64,000 nt of DNA from Dreissena polymorpha (taxonomy: Eukaryota; Mollusca; Bivalvia; Myida; Dreissenidae): NCBI RefSeq assembly GCF_020536995.1, contig NC_068358.1:1364001-1428000 (forward strand), in the 5' to 3' direction. Positions within the stretch are counted from its first letter, which is position 1. Each line of letters opens with the position of its first letter. Shown one piece after another: positions 24,497 to 36,400 of this stretch. Position numbers and translations under genes: made by a program. The notes below the pieces were generated by a model. That model was not told the origin of the DNA. It did no database searches and was given only the letters and a program-made list of their open reading frames with translations.

Positions 24497-27400
24497 CTAG
24501 TGGTTCAGGTACCGGTACATGCCGATACCTACGAGGCTAACAAGACCAGCTCCTACCAGGCCAAGACCTCCTTTCTTCCAGAAACTGGAGACCTGAGAGG
24601 CACGGATGCATAAAATGTACCTTGTTCTCATAAAACTGGGCAAAATGCATGTGTGTTAAGTGTCGTCCAAGATAGCCTGTACAGTCAGCACAGGCTTACA
24701 TGTATCAGGGACAACACTTCGCTTTTATGGTAGTTTTCGTTTAAAAGGAAGTCCCTTCTTACCGAAAATGCAGCTTATTTGGAAAGCGTTGTCCCTGATT
24801 AGCATGTTCAGAGTGCACAGGCTAATCTTGGACGACACTGTAGGCACATGCATTAAGTCAAGTTTTCCCAGAACGTGGCTTATATAAAAGGTCAATAAAT
24901 GAGGTCAATAAATATTGATATATATAACTTGTTTCATAAGTTAAGTAATGCAGAGAAAATATGAATTCCATTGTTGTATTTAGTTAAGTTGAAATCTTTA
25001 CACAATTGAAAAACAGTGTTCTACATCATTTTATACATTTTTTATTTGAAATCCATTTATTTATGAGAAAAAAAGCAGTACAGAAAAGAAATGAAGAATT
25101 AAAAAGAAAAGTGTACAAAAGAGTTGTTCAAATACGAAGCGTTTGTATACAAGATACCTTGTGTGCTGAGTTGGCTTCTGCACAAGTTAATTCGGATTCA
25201 CAGAATGTGGTAACATCCTTGTGGCCAATAGCATCCACAACTGTCCCAATGTAAGTCTGATTCAAGAAAACAGCATCCACATCTGTGCCAACAGAATCCA
25301 TATCTGTGCCAACAGAATCCACATCTATGCCAACAGCATCCACATCTGTGTCAACAGAATCCACATCTGTGCTGACAGAATCCACATCTGTGCCAACATC
25401 ATCAAGGTCAGAGGTTTGAGAGTCCTGGTCAGAACCAACAGCATTCTGCTCAGATTCCAGTTCCTGCAAAGCAGTGCTGCCATCACCTAGGACTTTTCCT
25501 TTTCTTTTAGGTTTCTTTGATCCTTTTATTTCAGGTTTCTTGTGGGGTTTCTTAATTCCAGTTGAGATGGAGATAACTGGTGCTCCACCCATTGTCTCAG
25601 GCTTTAGTTGATACAGCCTGCATTTTTCTTTTAGATACTTAAGATACTCTTCAGCAAATAGGGCCTGCAGTTCAAAGTAAGCCTCATCAGTAGATGTTGG
25701 GTGGTTTGCCAAGGTCTTTGTGACGATGTTCATGCCCCTGCTTTGCTGGTAGAGTAGAGCATAATCATCTGGTGGAATGATGTAGGTGTGATCATCCATT
25801 TTTACCATATGGCAGCCATCTTCAGTAAAGTATCCAGCATTTGGGGTTCTTTCCTTGAAAGTGTTGATTCCATTTGGCCCAGCAAATATTTTAGGAACAT
25901 TTGTTTTGTCAGTTGTTGTGGTGCACTTTGCTGTTTTCTTTGGGGGTGAATCTTTGTCAGCTGTAGTGGTGCAGTCCACAGTTTTCTTTGGGGGTGGATC
26001 TTTGTCAGCTGTAGTGGTGCAGTCTACAGTTGTCTTTGGGGGCGGATGTTTGTCAGCTGTAGTGGTGCAGTCTACAGTTTTCTTTGGGGGTGGATCTTTG
26101 TCAGCTGTAGTGGTAAACTCCACAGTTTTCTTTGGGGGCAGATCTTTGTCAGCTGTAGTGGTGCAGTCTACAGTTGTCTTTGGGGGCGGATCTTTGTCAA
26201 CTGTTGTGGTGCACTCCACAGTTTTCTTTGGGGGTGGATCTTTGTCAGTTGTAGTGGTGCAGTCTACAGTTGTCTTTGGGGGCGGATCTTTGTCAGCTGT
26301 AGTGGTGCAGTCTACAGTTTTCTTTATGGGTGGATCTTTGTCAGCTGTTGTGGTAAACTCCACAGTTTTCTTTCGGAGTGGATCTTTGTCAGCTGTTGTT
26401 TTCCACTCCACAGTTTTCTTTTGGAGTGGATATTTGTAAGCTGATGTGGTGCATTCCACAGTTTTCTTTGGGCATGGATATTTGTCAGCTGTTGTGGTGC
26501 ACTCCACAGTTTTCTTTGGGGGTGGATCTTTGTCAGCTGATGTGGTGCAGTCCACAGTTTTCTTTGGGGGTGGATCTTTGTCAGCTGTAGTGGTGCAGTC
26601 TGCAGTTTTCTTTGGGGGTGAATCTTTGCCAGCTGTAGTGGTGCAGTCTGCAGTTTTCTTTGGGGGTGGATCTTTGTCAGCTGTAGTGGTGCATTTTACA
26701 GTTTTCTTTGGGAGTGGATCTTTGTCAGCTGTTGTTTTCCACTCCACAGTTTTCTTTTGGAGTGGATATTTGTCAGCTGTAGTGGTGCATTCCACAGTTT
26801 TCTTTGGGAGTGGATATTTGTCAGCTGTTGTGGGGCACTCCACACTTTTCTTTGGGAGTGGATCTTTGTCAGCTGTTGTGGTGCGCTCCACAGTTTTCTT
26901 TGGGGGTAGATCTTTGTCAGCTGTAGTGGTGCAGTCCACAATTTTCCTTGGAAGAGGATCTTTGTAAGCTGTTGATTTCCACTCCACAATTTTCTTAGGG
27001 GGTGGATCTATGCCATCTGTTGTTTTGCAGTCCAAAGATAGTTTTGGAAGTGGATCTTTGTCGGTCATGGCTGTTGTGCGATCCAAAGTTTCCTTTGTAA
27101 GTGGATCTTTGTCAGGCGCGGCTGTTGTTGTGCAGACCACAGTTTCATTTGGCAGTGGATCCTTGTCAGCAGTGGCTGTTGTTGTGCAGTCCTCAGTTTC
27201 CTTTGGCAGAGGATGTTTGTCAGCAGTGGCTGTTGTTGTGCAGTCCACAGTTTCCTTTGGAAGTAGATCTTTGTTAGCCGTGGCTGTTATTGTGCAGTCC
27301 ACAGTTGCCTTTGGCAGAGGATCTTTGTCAGCAGTGGCTGTTGTTGTGCAGTCCACAGTTTCCTTTGGCAGTGGATCTTTGTCAGCAGTAGCTGTTGTGG

Positions 27401-30400
27401 TGCAGTCCACACTTTCCTTTGGAAGTGAATCTTTCTCAGCCGTGGCCGTTGTTGTGCAGTCCACAGTTACCTTTGGAAGTGGATCTTTGTGAGCAGTAGC
27501 TGTTGTGGTGCAGTCAACAGTTGCCTTTGGCAGAGGATCTTTGCCAGCAGTGGCTGTTGTGGTGCAGTCCACAGTTACCTTTGGAAGTGGATCTTTGTCA
27601 GCAGTGGCTGTTGTGGTGCAGTCCACACTTTCCTTTGGAAGTGGATCTTTGTCAGCCGTGGCCGTTGTTGTGCAGTCCACAGTTACCTTTGGAAGTGGAT
27701 CTTTGTCAGCAGTGGCCGTTGTGGTGCAGTCAACAGTTTCCTTTGGCAGTGGATCTTTGTCACCAGTAGCTGTTGTGCAGTGCACAGTTTCCTCTGGTAG
27801 AAGATCTCTGTCAGCATTGGCTGTTATTTTACACTCCACAGTGTTCTCTTGCAGTGGATCTTTGTCAGCAGTGGCTGTTGTATAGTCAACAGTTACCTTT
27901 GGGAGTGGATCTTTGTAAGCAGTGGCTGTTGTGAAGTCCACAGTTTCCTTTGGCAGTGGATCTTTGTAAGCAGTAGCTGTTGTTGTGAAGTCCACAGTTT
28001 CCTTTGGCAGTGGATCTTTGTAAGCAGTTGCTGTTGTTGTGCAGTCCACAGTTTCCTTTGGGAGTGGATCTTTGTCAGCCATGGCTGTTGTGGTGCAGTC
28101 CACAGTTTCCTTTGGCAGTGGATCTTTGTAAGCAGTGGCTGGTGTGGAGCAATTCACAATTTTCTTTAAAGCTTGTTTGCTGATAGCAGCTTCTGATTCT
28201 TGCTTCATTTCATTGGCAACATTTCCATTGAAAGGGTTTCCACTTGCACTTTCTGGAAACTGCCCCTGGTCAATTGCATCAGAGATCTTGCCAAAGATTT
28301 CATCCTTGATCTCATCTCTAAGCTTTGGTTCCTCTGCATGGCTAGCATCAAGAGCAGCGCCAATCACGCCCTTGAGCAATTCCATGCCTAAGGGGGTGTT
28401 TCTCATGGCTCCCAGTTGTTGCAAGAACTGCTCCATTGATTGTCCAGAGGATTCATCGGCAGGAAGGAAGGGCACATTTGGGTAAGATCCTGAACATTGA
28501 CCTGCTTTGGACATTGCTTCGAGATTGGCATAGAATTGATCAATGTCCTCTGTGGCTTGGTCAGTGTTTGCTTCAGCCATAGATGGTTTTGCAGAATAGT
28601 GTGCATTCTGAGACTGTGGAGGGGAAAGGTGCGAGAAGGAAGTAGATAGAAAGATGCAGGAAGAAAAACGTGATATAAAGAAAGAAAAGAAAAGCAAGAT
28701 AATAAAAACTAGAAATGAAAGGAAATAAAAGCAGAAAAAAATCATAAATCAAGGAATGGGTGTATAATAATTGTATATGTGACAACATTCTTGTGCAGAC
28801 AACAGCTCAACCTTAAACCAGCAGCATATACACTGTAACTCAAATATAATGCGAGCGACGGGGTCCAAGTCACAAGACAGCACTATACACGGATTTGCAT
28901 TATACAAGTAAGTTCTGAGCATTCATAAATTATTGCAAGGTTGTATTGTCATTCGCCAATACATGCATATAAACCCAACCAAATCAATAACTGTATACAT
29001 ACCACTTTTATAATGTGCATATATATCTGATTATCCTATATAATTACTAGATCTACATTAATTTAAAAAAAAAATTCTTACCATTTATGTTTGGAAAAAA
29101 TATAGATCACAAATGAGTATTTTAAGAAAATTAACACCATACTTTCTTTACATACACAATATTATTTTGGCAATTCATGACACATGGGTGGTGTTTGCAA
29201 ATGTATGTTAAATACTTAACCTTTAAGTTAATATTCATGGCATTATTAATATTTAAGAGAATTACCAGTTGACATTTACTTTATACTTGTCTGTGGTTTA
29301 TAGGGTAATATCAGGGAAAAATCATTAAATATAAAGAAAATTTGCTGGTTGTTTGTAAATTATTGATTCTTATTCCCTTGACCTCATAAAAAGAATATTT
29401 TCAATCAAGTCTTTTAATGTATATTGTCCAATCCCTATCTCCTACTAACAGGTTGGCAAAACTACGCTAAAAAATTCTTTGAAACTCGAACAATGAACTC
29501 ACAGAGCTTGGTTCAGGTGTCTCTTTCTGTAGCTCATTGACAGGTGGTGGATTGGAGCCCCAGAACATCTTAGAGTACATCTTCTGTTGGTTCTCCTTGG
29601 TCTTCTGGCTCACCTTGGACAGCCGCGCACACTCATTGTGCAGCCACTGTGCATCAAGGGACTGATTACCACACACATGCATATGGATAGAGTAGATGAT
29701 GGATTATGAAGTGACAGGAATAGGATTTGAGTGGAATAAAAACACAAAAGTGTTGTAGGTGAAGATGCAGTCAAATCATGTAAAAGTAAGGAGCATTTAA
29801 AAGTAAGAAAACATAAATCATGAATTACAAGTTTGAAAAAATTATAACCATAAATAAAAAAGTTGGAAAAATCGCACAAAATATGCAAATGTATGTAACG
29901 AATATAGATAATATCATGAAAGTGACACGAGGAAAAAGATGACCAGAAGACCAGACCCATACATTCAAATGACAGGATTATACGAACAAAGATACAAACA
30001 CGTATACATATTTTCAGAAGAAAATAAACAAAAAAAGAAGAAAAACATATTAGAAATAAAATAAAGTACGAATAGATTCAGTAGAAATATACACAGATTC
30101 AGAAGAAAGTATACATAGATTAAGAAGAAAGTATACATAGATTCAGAAGAAAGTATACATAGATTCAAAAGAAAGTATACATAGATTCAGAAGAAAGCAA
30201 ACATAGATTCAGAAGAAAGGATACAGAGATTCAGAAGAAAGGATACAGAGATTCAGGTAAAATGAAACACATTTTCAGCAGAATAGATGCACAAATGTTA
30301 AAGATGATGCCAAGCAGGATCATGAAGACATGAACAATGGAAAAGAAATAAACAGAAATGCATGTTATAAAAGTTTACATATACACACATGAAAATACAC

Positions 30401-33400
30401 ATATGATTTGTACCAAATATAAAGCTAAGAGGAGCACAACATGCTTTTTAACATCAATATGTACAGCACAAAATGTTTGTTACTTTAAACCTAGTTATTT
30501 TAGCTCAACTGCATTGAAAGCATATGGCTTAATGAGACACACCATCGTCTGTTGTGTCATGAGCAATAATAGAGAATATCTGATCATAATATACACACAC
30601 TTAACAAGGTCATGGACAGAAATATATGATCGACGTGAAAAAACTGATCAAATATCTGGAATGAATGGTGAAGATTTAGTGAAAATTGAATTAGTTAAGA
30701 GAGCTGAAATTTTGCAAATTTTGTACAAAAAAGGGCAATAACTCTTGTAAAGCTGGTGTGAATCGGCTTGTTTACATGTTTTGCAAACCATTTTATGTCA
30801 ATAATCATATGCAAAAAGTTTAATGTAGATTCATTAAAAACTGCATGAGCAAGAGAGCTTAAACGGTTAATTTCACATTTCTTTGCATTTACTGAATTGG
30901 CTGGTTATCACACTTGGCCTCTATTTTATGTCAACATACATTTAACGAACGTTTGGTGAGGGTTCTATGAAAACTATAGGTGTTCAAGAGCGGAAACAGC
31001 AAATTTATCATTTTTTAATTAATAAAGGGCAATAACTCTGAAAAGCCAGGTGACATAGGCTGGTCATCATACTTGGTCTCTACATTATGTCCTCAAACAT
31101 TTCCTGAAACTTTGGTGAAGATAAGATGAAAACGGTACAGCTAAGAGAACAGAAACACAATAATGAATTAATGCGTAGCCAGCCCAACTGCAAATCTTCT
31201 CAACAAGGCTATTGTAATAATACGTCCCTTCATGAAACGGGCATTTAAAAAGAAATAACTGTGAAAACATACCCGATTTGTAGCATCAAAACTTAATGCT
31301 TTCTTATATGCTTTAATAGCTTCTTCAGGATTTCCAAGCTTCTCTTCAGCCTATAACAAAGAATAGATTTCACTAAATTTGATTCAATTAATGAGATTTA
31401 TTGTATTGAATTTTTTTTATGTCATATTTTTATTTATTATAAAATCTTTTAAATTTATTTTTTTATAAGTTACTGTAAAAGGAAAGGATTTTTTTATCTA
31501 AAATACTTCAGCAAGTTTATGATATATAATGCAATGTTTAATATTAAAATAATAAATTAATAAAATTTAAAAAAACAAACATTGAATAAACTTATTTTGA
31601 TTTTAAAATGTGCTTGTATACCTGTCCAAGGCGAATATATGCCTTAGCGTGTGATGGCTGTATTTGGACAGACTCCTGTGCAGATTGGCGGGCACCTTCG
31701 AATACTGACAACTGAAAATAACAACAGTAAGTTCACACAAAGTTAAAAACCTCACAGACTACAATTATCCTACTGCCATATAAAGTAATATCAAATAAAG
31801 TATTGTTTGACCTCTCGGACGGTTTGGGGACACTTGCTCAAAATGCTATTAAGCTAACTTACCACATAACTCTTATAATTTTTTTATCTTTTAAGGAGTG
31901 CATGTATAACTAGAAATGGCGAGGCCGACGCATATCCCCACGCCGCATGTTTGACCCAGGGGTCGCCCCAGGGTTGGTTATGGAGCCATGCATAGTTGAG
32001 ATTGACCGTATTTCATAAGAGATGTTCAGTATCAATTTGAAGTAAATCGGTTTGGAAATGAAGAAGTTATAGTAAAAGGCAATTTTGGGTGGGCGTGGTC
32101 TAGGTGGGCGGGGGCTCCCCAGGGTTGGTAATGGGGCCATGCATAGTTGAGATTGACCGTATTGTCATAAGAGATGTTCAGTATCAATTTGAAGTAAATC
32201 GGTGTAGAAATAAAGAAGTTATAGTAAAAGGCAATTTTGGGTGGGCGTGGTCTATGTAGGCGGGGGCGCCCCAGGGTTGGTAATTGGGCCATACATAGTT
32301 GAGATTGACCGTATTGTGATAAGAGATGTTCAGTATCAATTGGAAGTAAATCGGTGTGAAGAAATTCATGTAAATAACATAAAAAAATGAGTAAAAATCT
32401 CTGACCTGGCACCACCCCAACCCCCATAACTTTTGACCCAGGGGTCAGATCAAAATTCCAAATACATGTAGTGCAGGGTCGCACATATGCTCATAGCTAC
32501 CATGTGTGCAAGTTTCAAGGTTCTAGTGTTTATAGTGTAGGAGGAGATAGTGGCCAGGACAGACGGACGGACGAACAGAAGGCGGAGATAAGCACAATAT
32601 CCCCACTTTTTAACCGAAAAGCGTGGGGATAACAAAAATGGTTAAACCATGAATGAAATCATGAATGACAAAGTAAGCCTCTGTATCTATTTATTCCCAT
32701 ATGAAATTTAAACAACATCAATAAAAATATTTTTAAAGTAAAATATGTAAATGCAAATGAAAGTAGCTCCAAACAAGTCAAGGTTTTCCAAGATATTAAT
32801 GAATATTAAAAACAAGTTGTTTAGCATATTAAAAAGATTACATTGAGTGATTATTAGAGTTATTGGAGTGAGAGGAGCACAAAAGCTTTTTGATAACTCA
32901 TATTCAAATGTCAGAATCAGACTTAATAATTAATGTCAGCAAATTCATAATAAAACAAATCTGTTACACACATTTGTATCTGTTGCAAATTTGAGAATTT
33001 TGAATGATACCTTGAAGAGGGAAGCAGAGACGTTGCAATGTACAACTGATCTGAACTCTAGCACCTGTTGTAGCTGGTCAGCACTCACTTCACACAACTT
33101 GGTGGCAGAGGGGTCTATGATCTTCAAGGCCCTGGAGACAAAATAAATAACACTGTAGGGCTAGAAACTAACATTTTGGCAATGATTTTCCATTCTAATT
33201 CTTTGTATACTTTTCTTTAAATGGACATACAACTTTCAAAACAAGAAACCGTCGGAGACGGGTGATGCTCCCCAAAGGTTTTTTTGAATTGCACTATATG
33301 TACAGTTAATTGAAAATTTCAAAGGGCCATAACTCTGTGAAAAATCATCCGACCAGAACGGGCTGATTAAAAGACATCTCCTCTTGGTAGTGAAGCTTCC

Positions 33401-36400
33401 CATAAATTTCATTGAATTCCGGTCATTAGTTGCTGAGAAATAGCCTGGACAAAAATTTTGCACGGACGGACGGAAACACGGACACACGCACGGACAGATG
33501 AAGCGCGACTATATGCTCACCCCAATTTTTTTTGGGGGGAGCATAAAAAAATCTATGGGCCCATGATTTTTTTTAGTTGCGATTGGCTAGTGAAATTTTT
33601 AAGCACAAAGAGCCTTTTGAGGCATAATTCTTTTAAAGGGCAGGTCAGAGTTATGGAATTTGGTCGTTGACCTATAACAGTTGCACGTTTGCCTTAGCCT
33701 GGGCATAAGACAGACTCCGACAGGGATGCAGATAAATGGTATAACTCAGACTATTTGGTGAATAGTTGAGCATTAATAAAAGACAAGCAAAATCATAGGA
33801 TCTGAAAACTGTTAATTATAAATTGTATATGGTATGGTTTACTAAAGACTGTTTTAAATGCATATAACGTGACAATAAATTAAACAAGATTACCGCATAA
33901 CTGGTGCTAATGCTTGGCTGCTGGTGCAGTTTTGAATAAATGAAAGCTTGTCAGATTTTTTTTTTTACAGGTCACAGTGACCTTGACCTTTGACCTAGTG
34001 ACCCAAAAATTGGTGTGGCATGTAGAACTCATCAAGGTGCATCTCCATATGAAGTTTCAAAGTTGTAGGTGGAAGAACTTTTATTTTAGAGCAAAATGTC
34101 AAGGTTTTTGCACGGCAGACAAGGAGCTGGCTATGACAATACCTTGGGTTTTCTCCGAAAACAGCCGAGCTAAAAATGGTAAAAAAGTCATTAGACATTT
34201 AGCAATACTTACTGAGTGTACAAGCGTATACCAAGCTCAAACTCTTGTCTTTTGAAGAAATAATTCCCCCTCTCTTTTTTCTTTTTCCTGGAAAACAAAG
34301 AGTACAACATTTCAATTTAACCCTTTACCACTTTGATACATATTTTGACGCATTTGTAGTCCCTTAGACAGTTAAACTTAATTAAAGACATTTCTTACTA
34401 GATTTAAGTTTTCAAGACTTCATTTCCAACCCTTAGATACTGATGAGCAGCAAACAGCATAAAACCTGAACAGACTGCGAGTAATTTGCAGGCTGTTCTG
34501 GTTTTATGCTGTTTGCACATAGCCATTTTCACATTTCACTTTACTCCTGATGGGGAAAGGGTTAAACAAACTGCTATTCAGAAAAGTGATTTTATTAGTC
34601 AAATTTTGTCACCTCAGCTCAAGAACCTAAAAAGTGCATATAATTCACACTGAATGTTCTTCTTTTGTTTAACAAACATTCAATCATGATCTCAGGTATC
34701 ATTAATACAACTTACGCCTCCTCAAATTTCTGATCAAAATCCAGGGTGCCGTAGTCAAATGGAACACTGGAGTGCAGTGTGACCTCCAGTTTGAAGTTGG
34801 CTTTTGGTGGAATGTCAGGAGGCCTGAAAAAAATCAGGCAAACAATCAAATACCAGTAAAAGTTTCTTTTTTTTCAGTACAAGTTTAATTACCAATACAC
34901 AATAGATTATTGTAGCTTATATACAGTGAGATCTGTTATACTGTCAAACCTGACCGAAGGTGAATTAAAAATAATACTTCAAAGTTGTACTTACAGGCCA
35001 ATCTCTCCATACATGTAATCAAAACCAGAGACAATTTCTGCCACTTCACCCACTTCCATCAGGGTAACAGCCATGTCCAATGCTGAGAGTAGAATAAATA
35101 GTTACAGATGTAAGAGTATGTTGTGTGTATGTATTGACCGGTGTACAATACAAAGGGGAATGGAATACATTCAAAGTTCAAACAGGGAAGGCAAACAACT
35201 AACAGTATGTTTAACTTTGAATAATAGTAAAGTTTACACACATGTATGTGTAAAACAAAATAGATCAATGTAACCAAACATTTTTTAATATGGTATTTAA
35301 TACTCACATTTATGTAAGTTAAAAATAATATGCAAATAACTAGAGCTTTGTCACAGACATGATGTATACCCCCACATGCTTCATTGACACAGAATATTTT
35401 GCATGCTGTCTTCACAAAACAAGAGAAGCTAATTTATGGCGATTTTTAAGAATTAATATGCCATTATCATTTATGGCAAATTTGACCTTTGAACTCAAAG
35501 TGTGACCTTGACCTTGGAGATATCGACGTAATTCTTATGCATGACACACCGTCCAATGATTGTGAACAAATGTACCGAGTAATTTTGTAATCTCACAATG
35601 AATGACATAGTTATGGCCCGGACAAGCTCATTTATGGCCATTTTTGACTTTTGAACTCCAAGTGTGACCTTGACCTTGGAGATATTGACGTAATTCTTTC
35701 GCATGACACACCATCCAATGATTGTGAACAAATGTACAGAGTCATTTTAAAATCTCACAATGAATGACATAGTTATGGCCCGGACAAGATCATTTATTGC
35801 CATTTTTTACCTTTAAACTCAAAGTGTGACCTTGACGTTGCAGATATCGGTGTAATTCTTTCGCATGACACACTGTCAAGTGATGGTGAACAAATGTGCC
35901 AAATGATTTTAAAATCTCACAATGATTAACATAGTTATGGCCCGGACAAGCTCATTTATGGCCATTTTTGACCTTTGAACTCAAAGTATGAACTTGACCT
36001 TTGAGATATTGGCGTAATTCTTTCGGGGGACACACCGTTAAATGATGGTGAACAAATGTGCCAAATGATCTTAAAATCTCACAATGAATGACATAGTTAT
36101 GGCTCAGACAAGCTCATTTATGGCCATTTTGGACCTTTGAACTCAAAGTGTGACCTTGACCTTGGAGATATAGACATAATTCTTTAGAATGACACACCAT
36201 CCAATGATGGTGAACAAATGTGCCAAATGATTTTAAAATCTCACAATAAATGAGTAAGTTATGGCCCGGACAAGCATTTGACCTTTGAACTCCAAGTGTG
36301 ACCTTGGCCTTGGAGATATCAACATAAATCTTTCGCAAAACAAACCGTCCCATGATGGTGAACAAATGTACCAAGTAATTTTAAAATCTAACGATAAATG

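Noticed and set aside
25855-28169. Long + strand ORFs (up to 194 codons) opposite the FKBP8 repeats
   Set aside because: The repeat unit is a multiple of 3 bp, so an open antisense frame in one unit is copied through the array. There are no splice context and no flanking conserved coding sequence.
32032-32484. 150-codon - strand ORF
   Set aside because: It reads through the tandem units of the ATCCCCACGC element.
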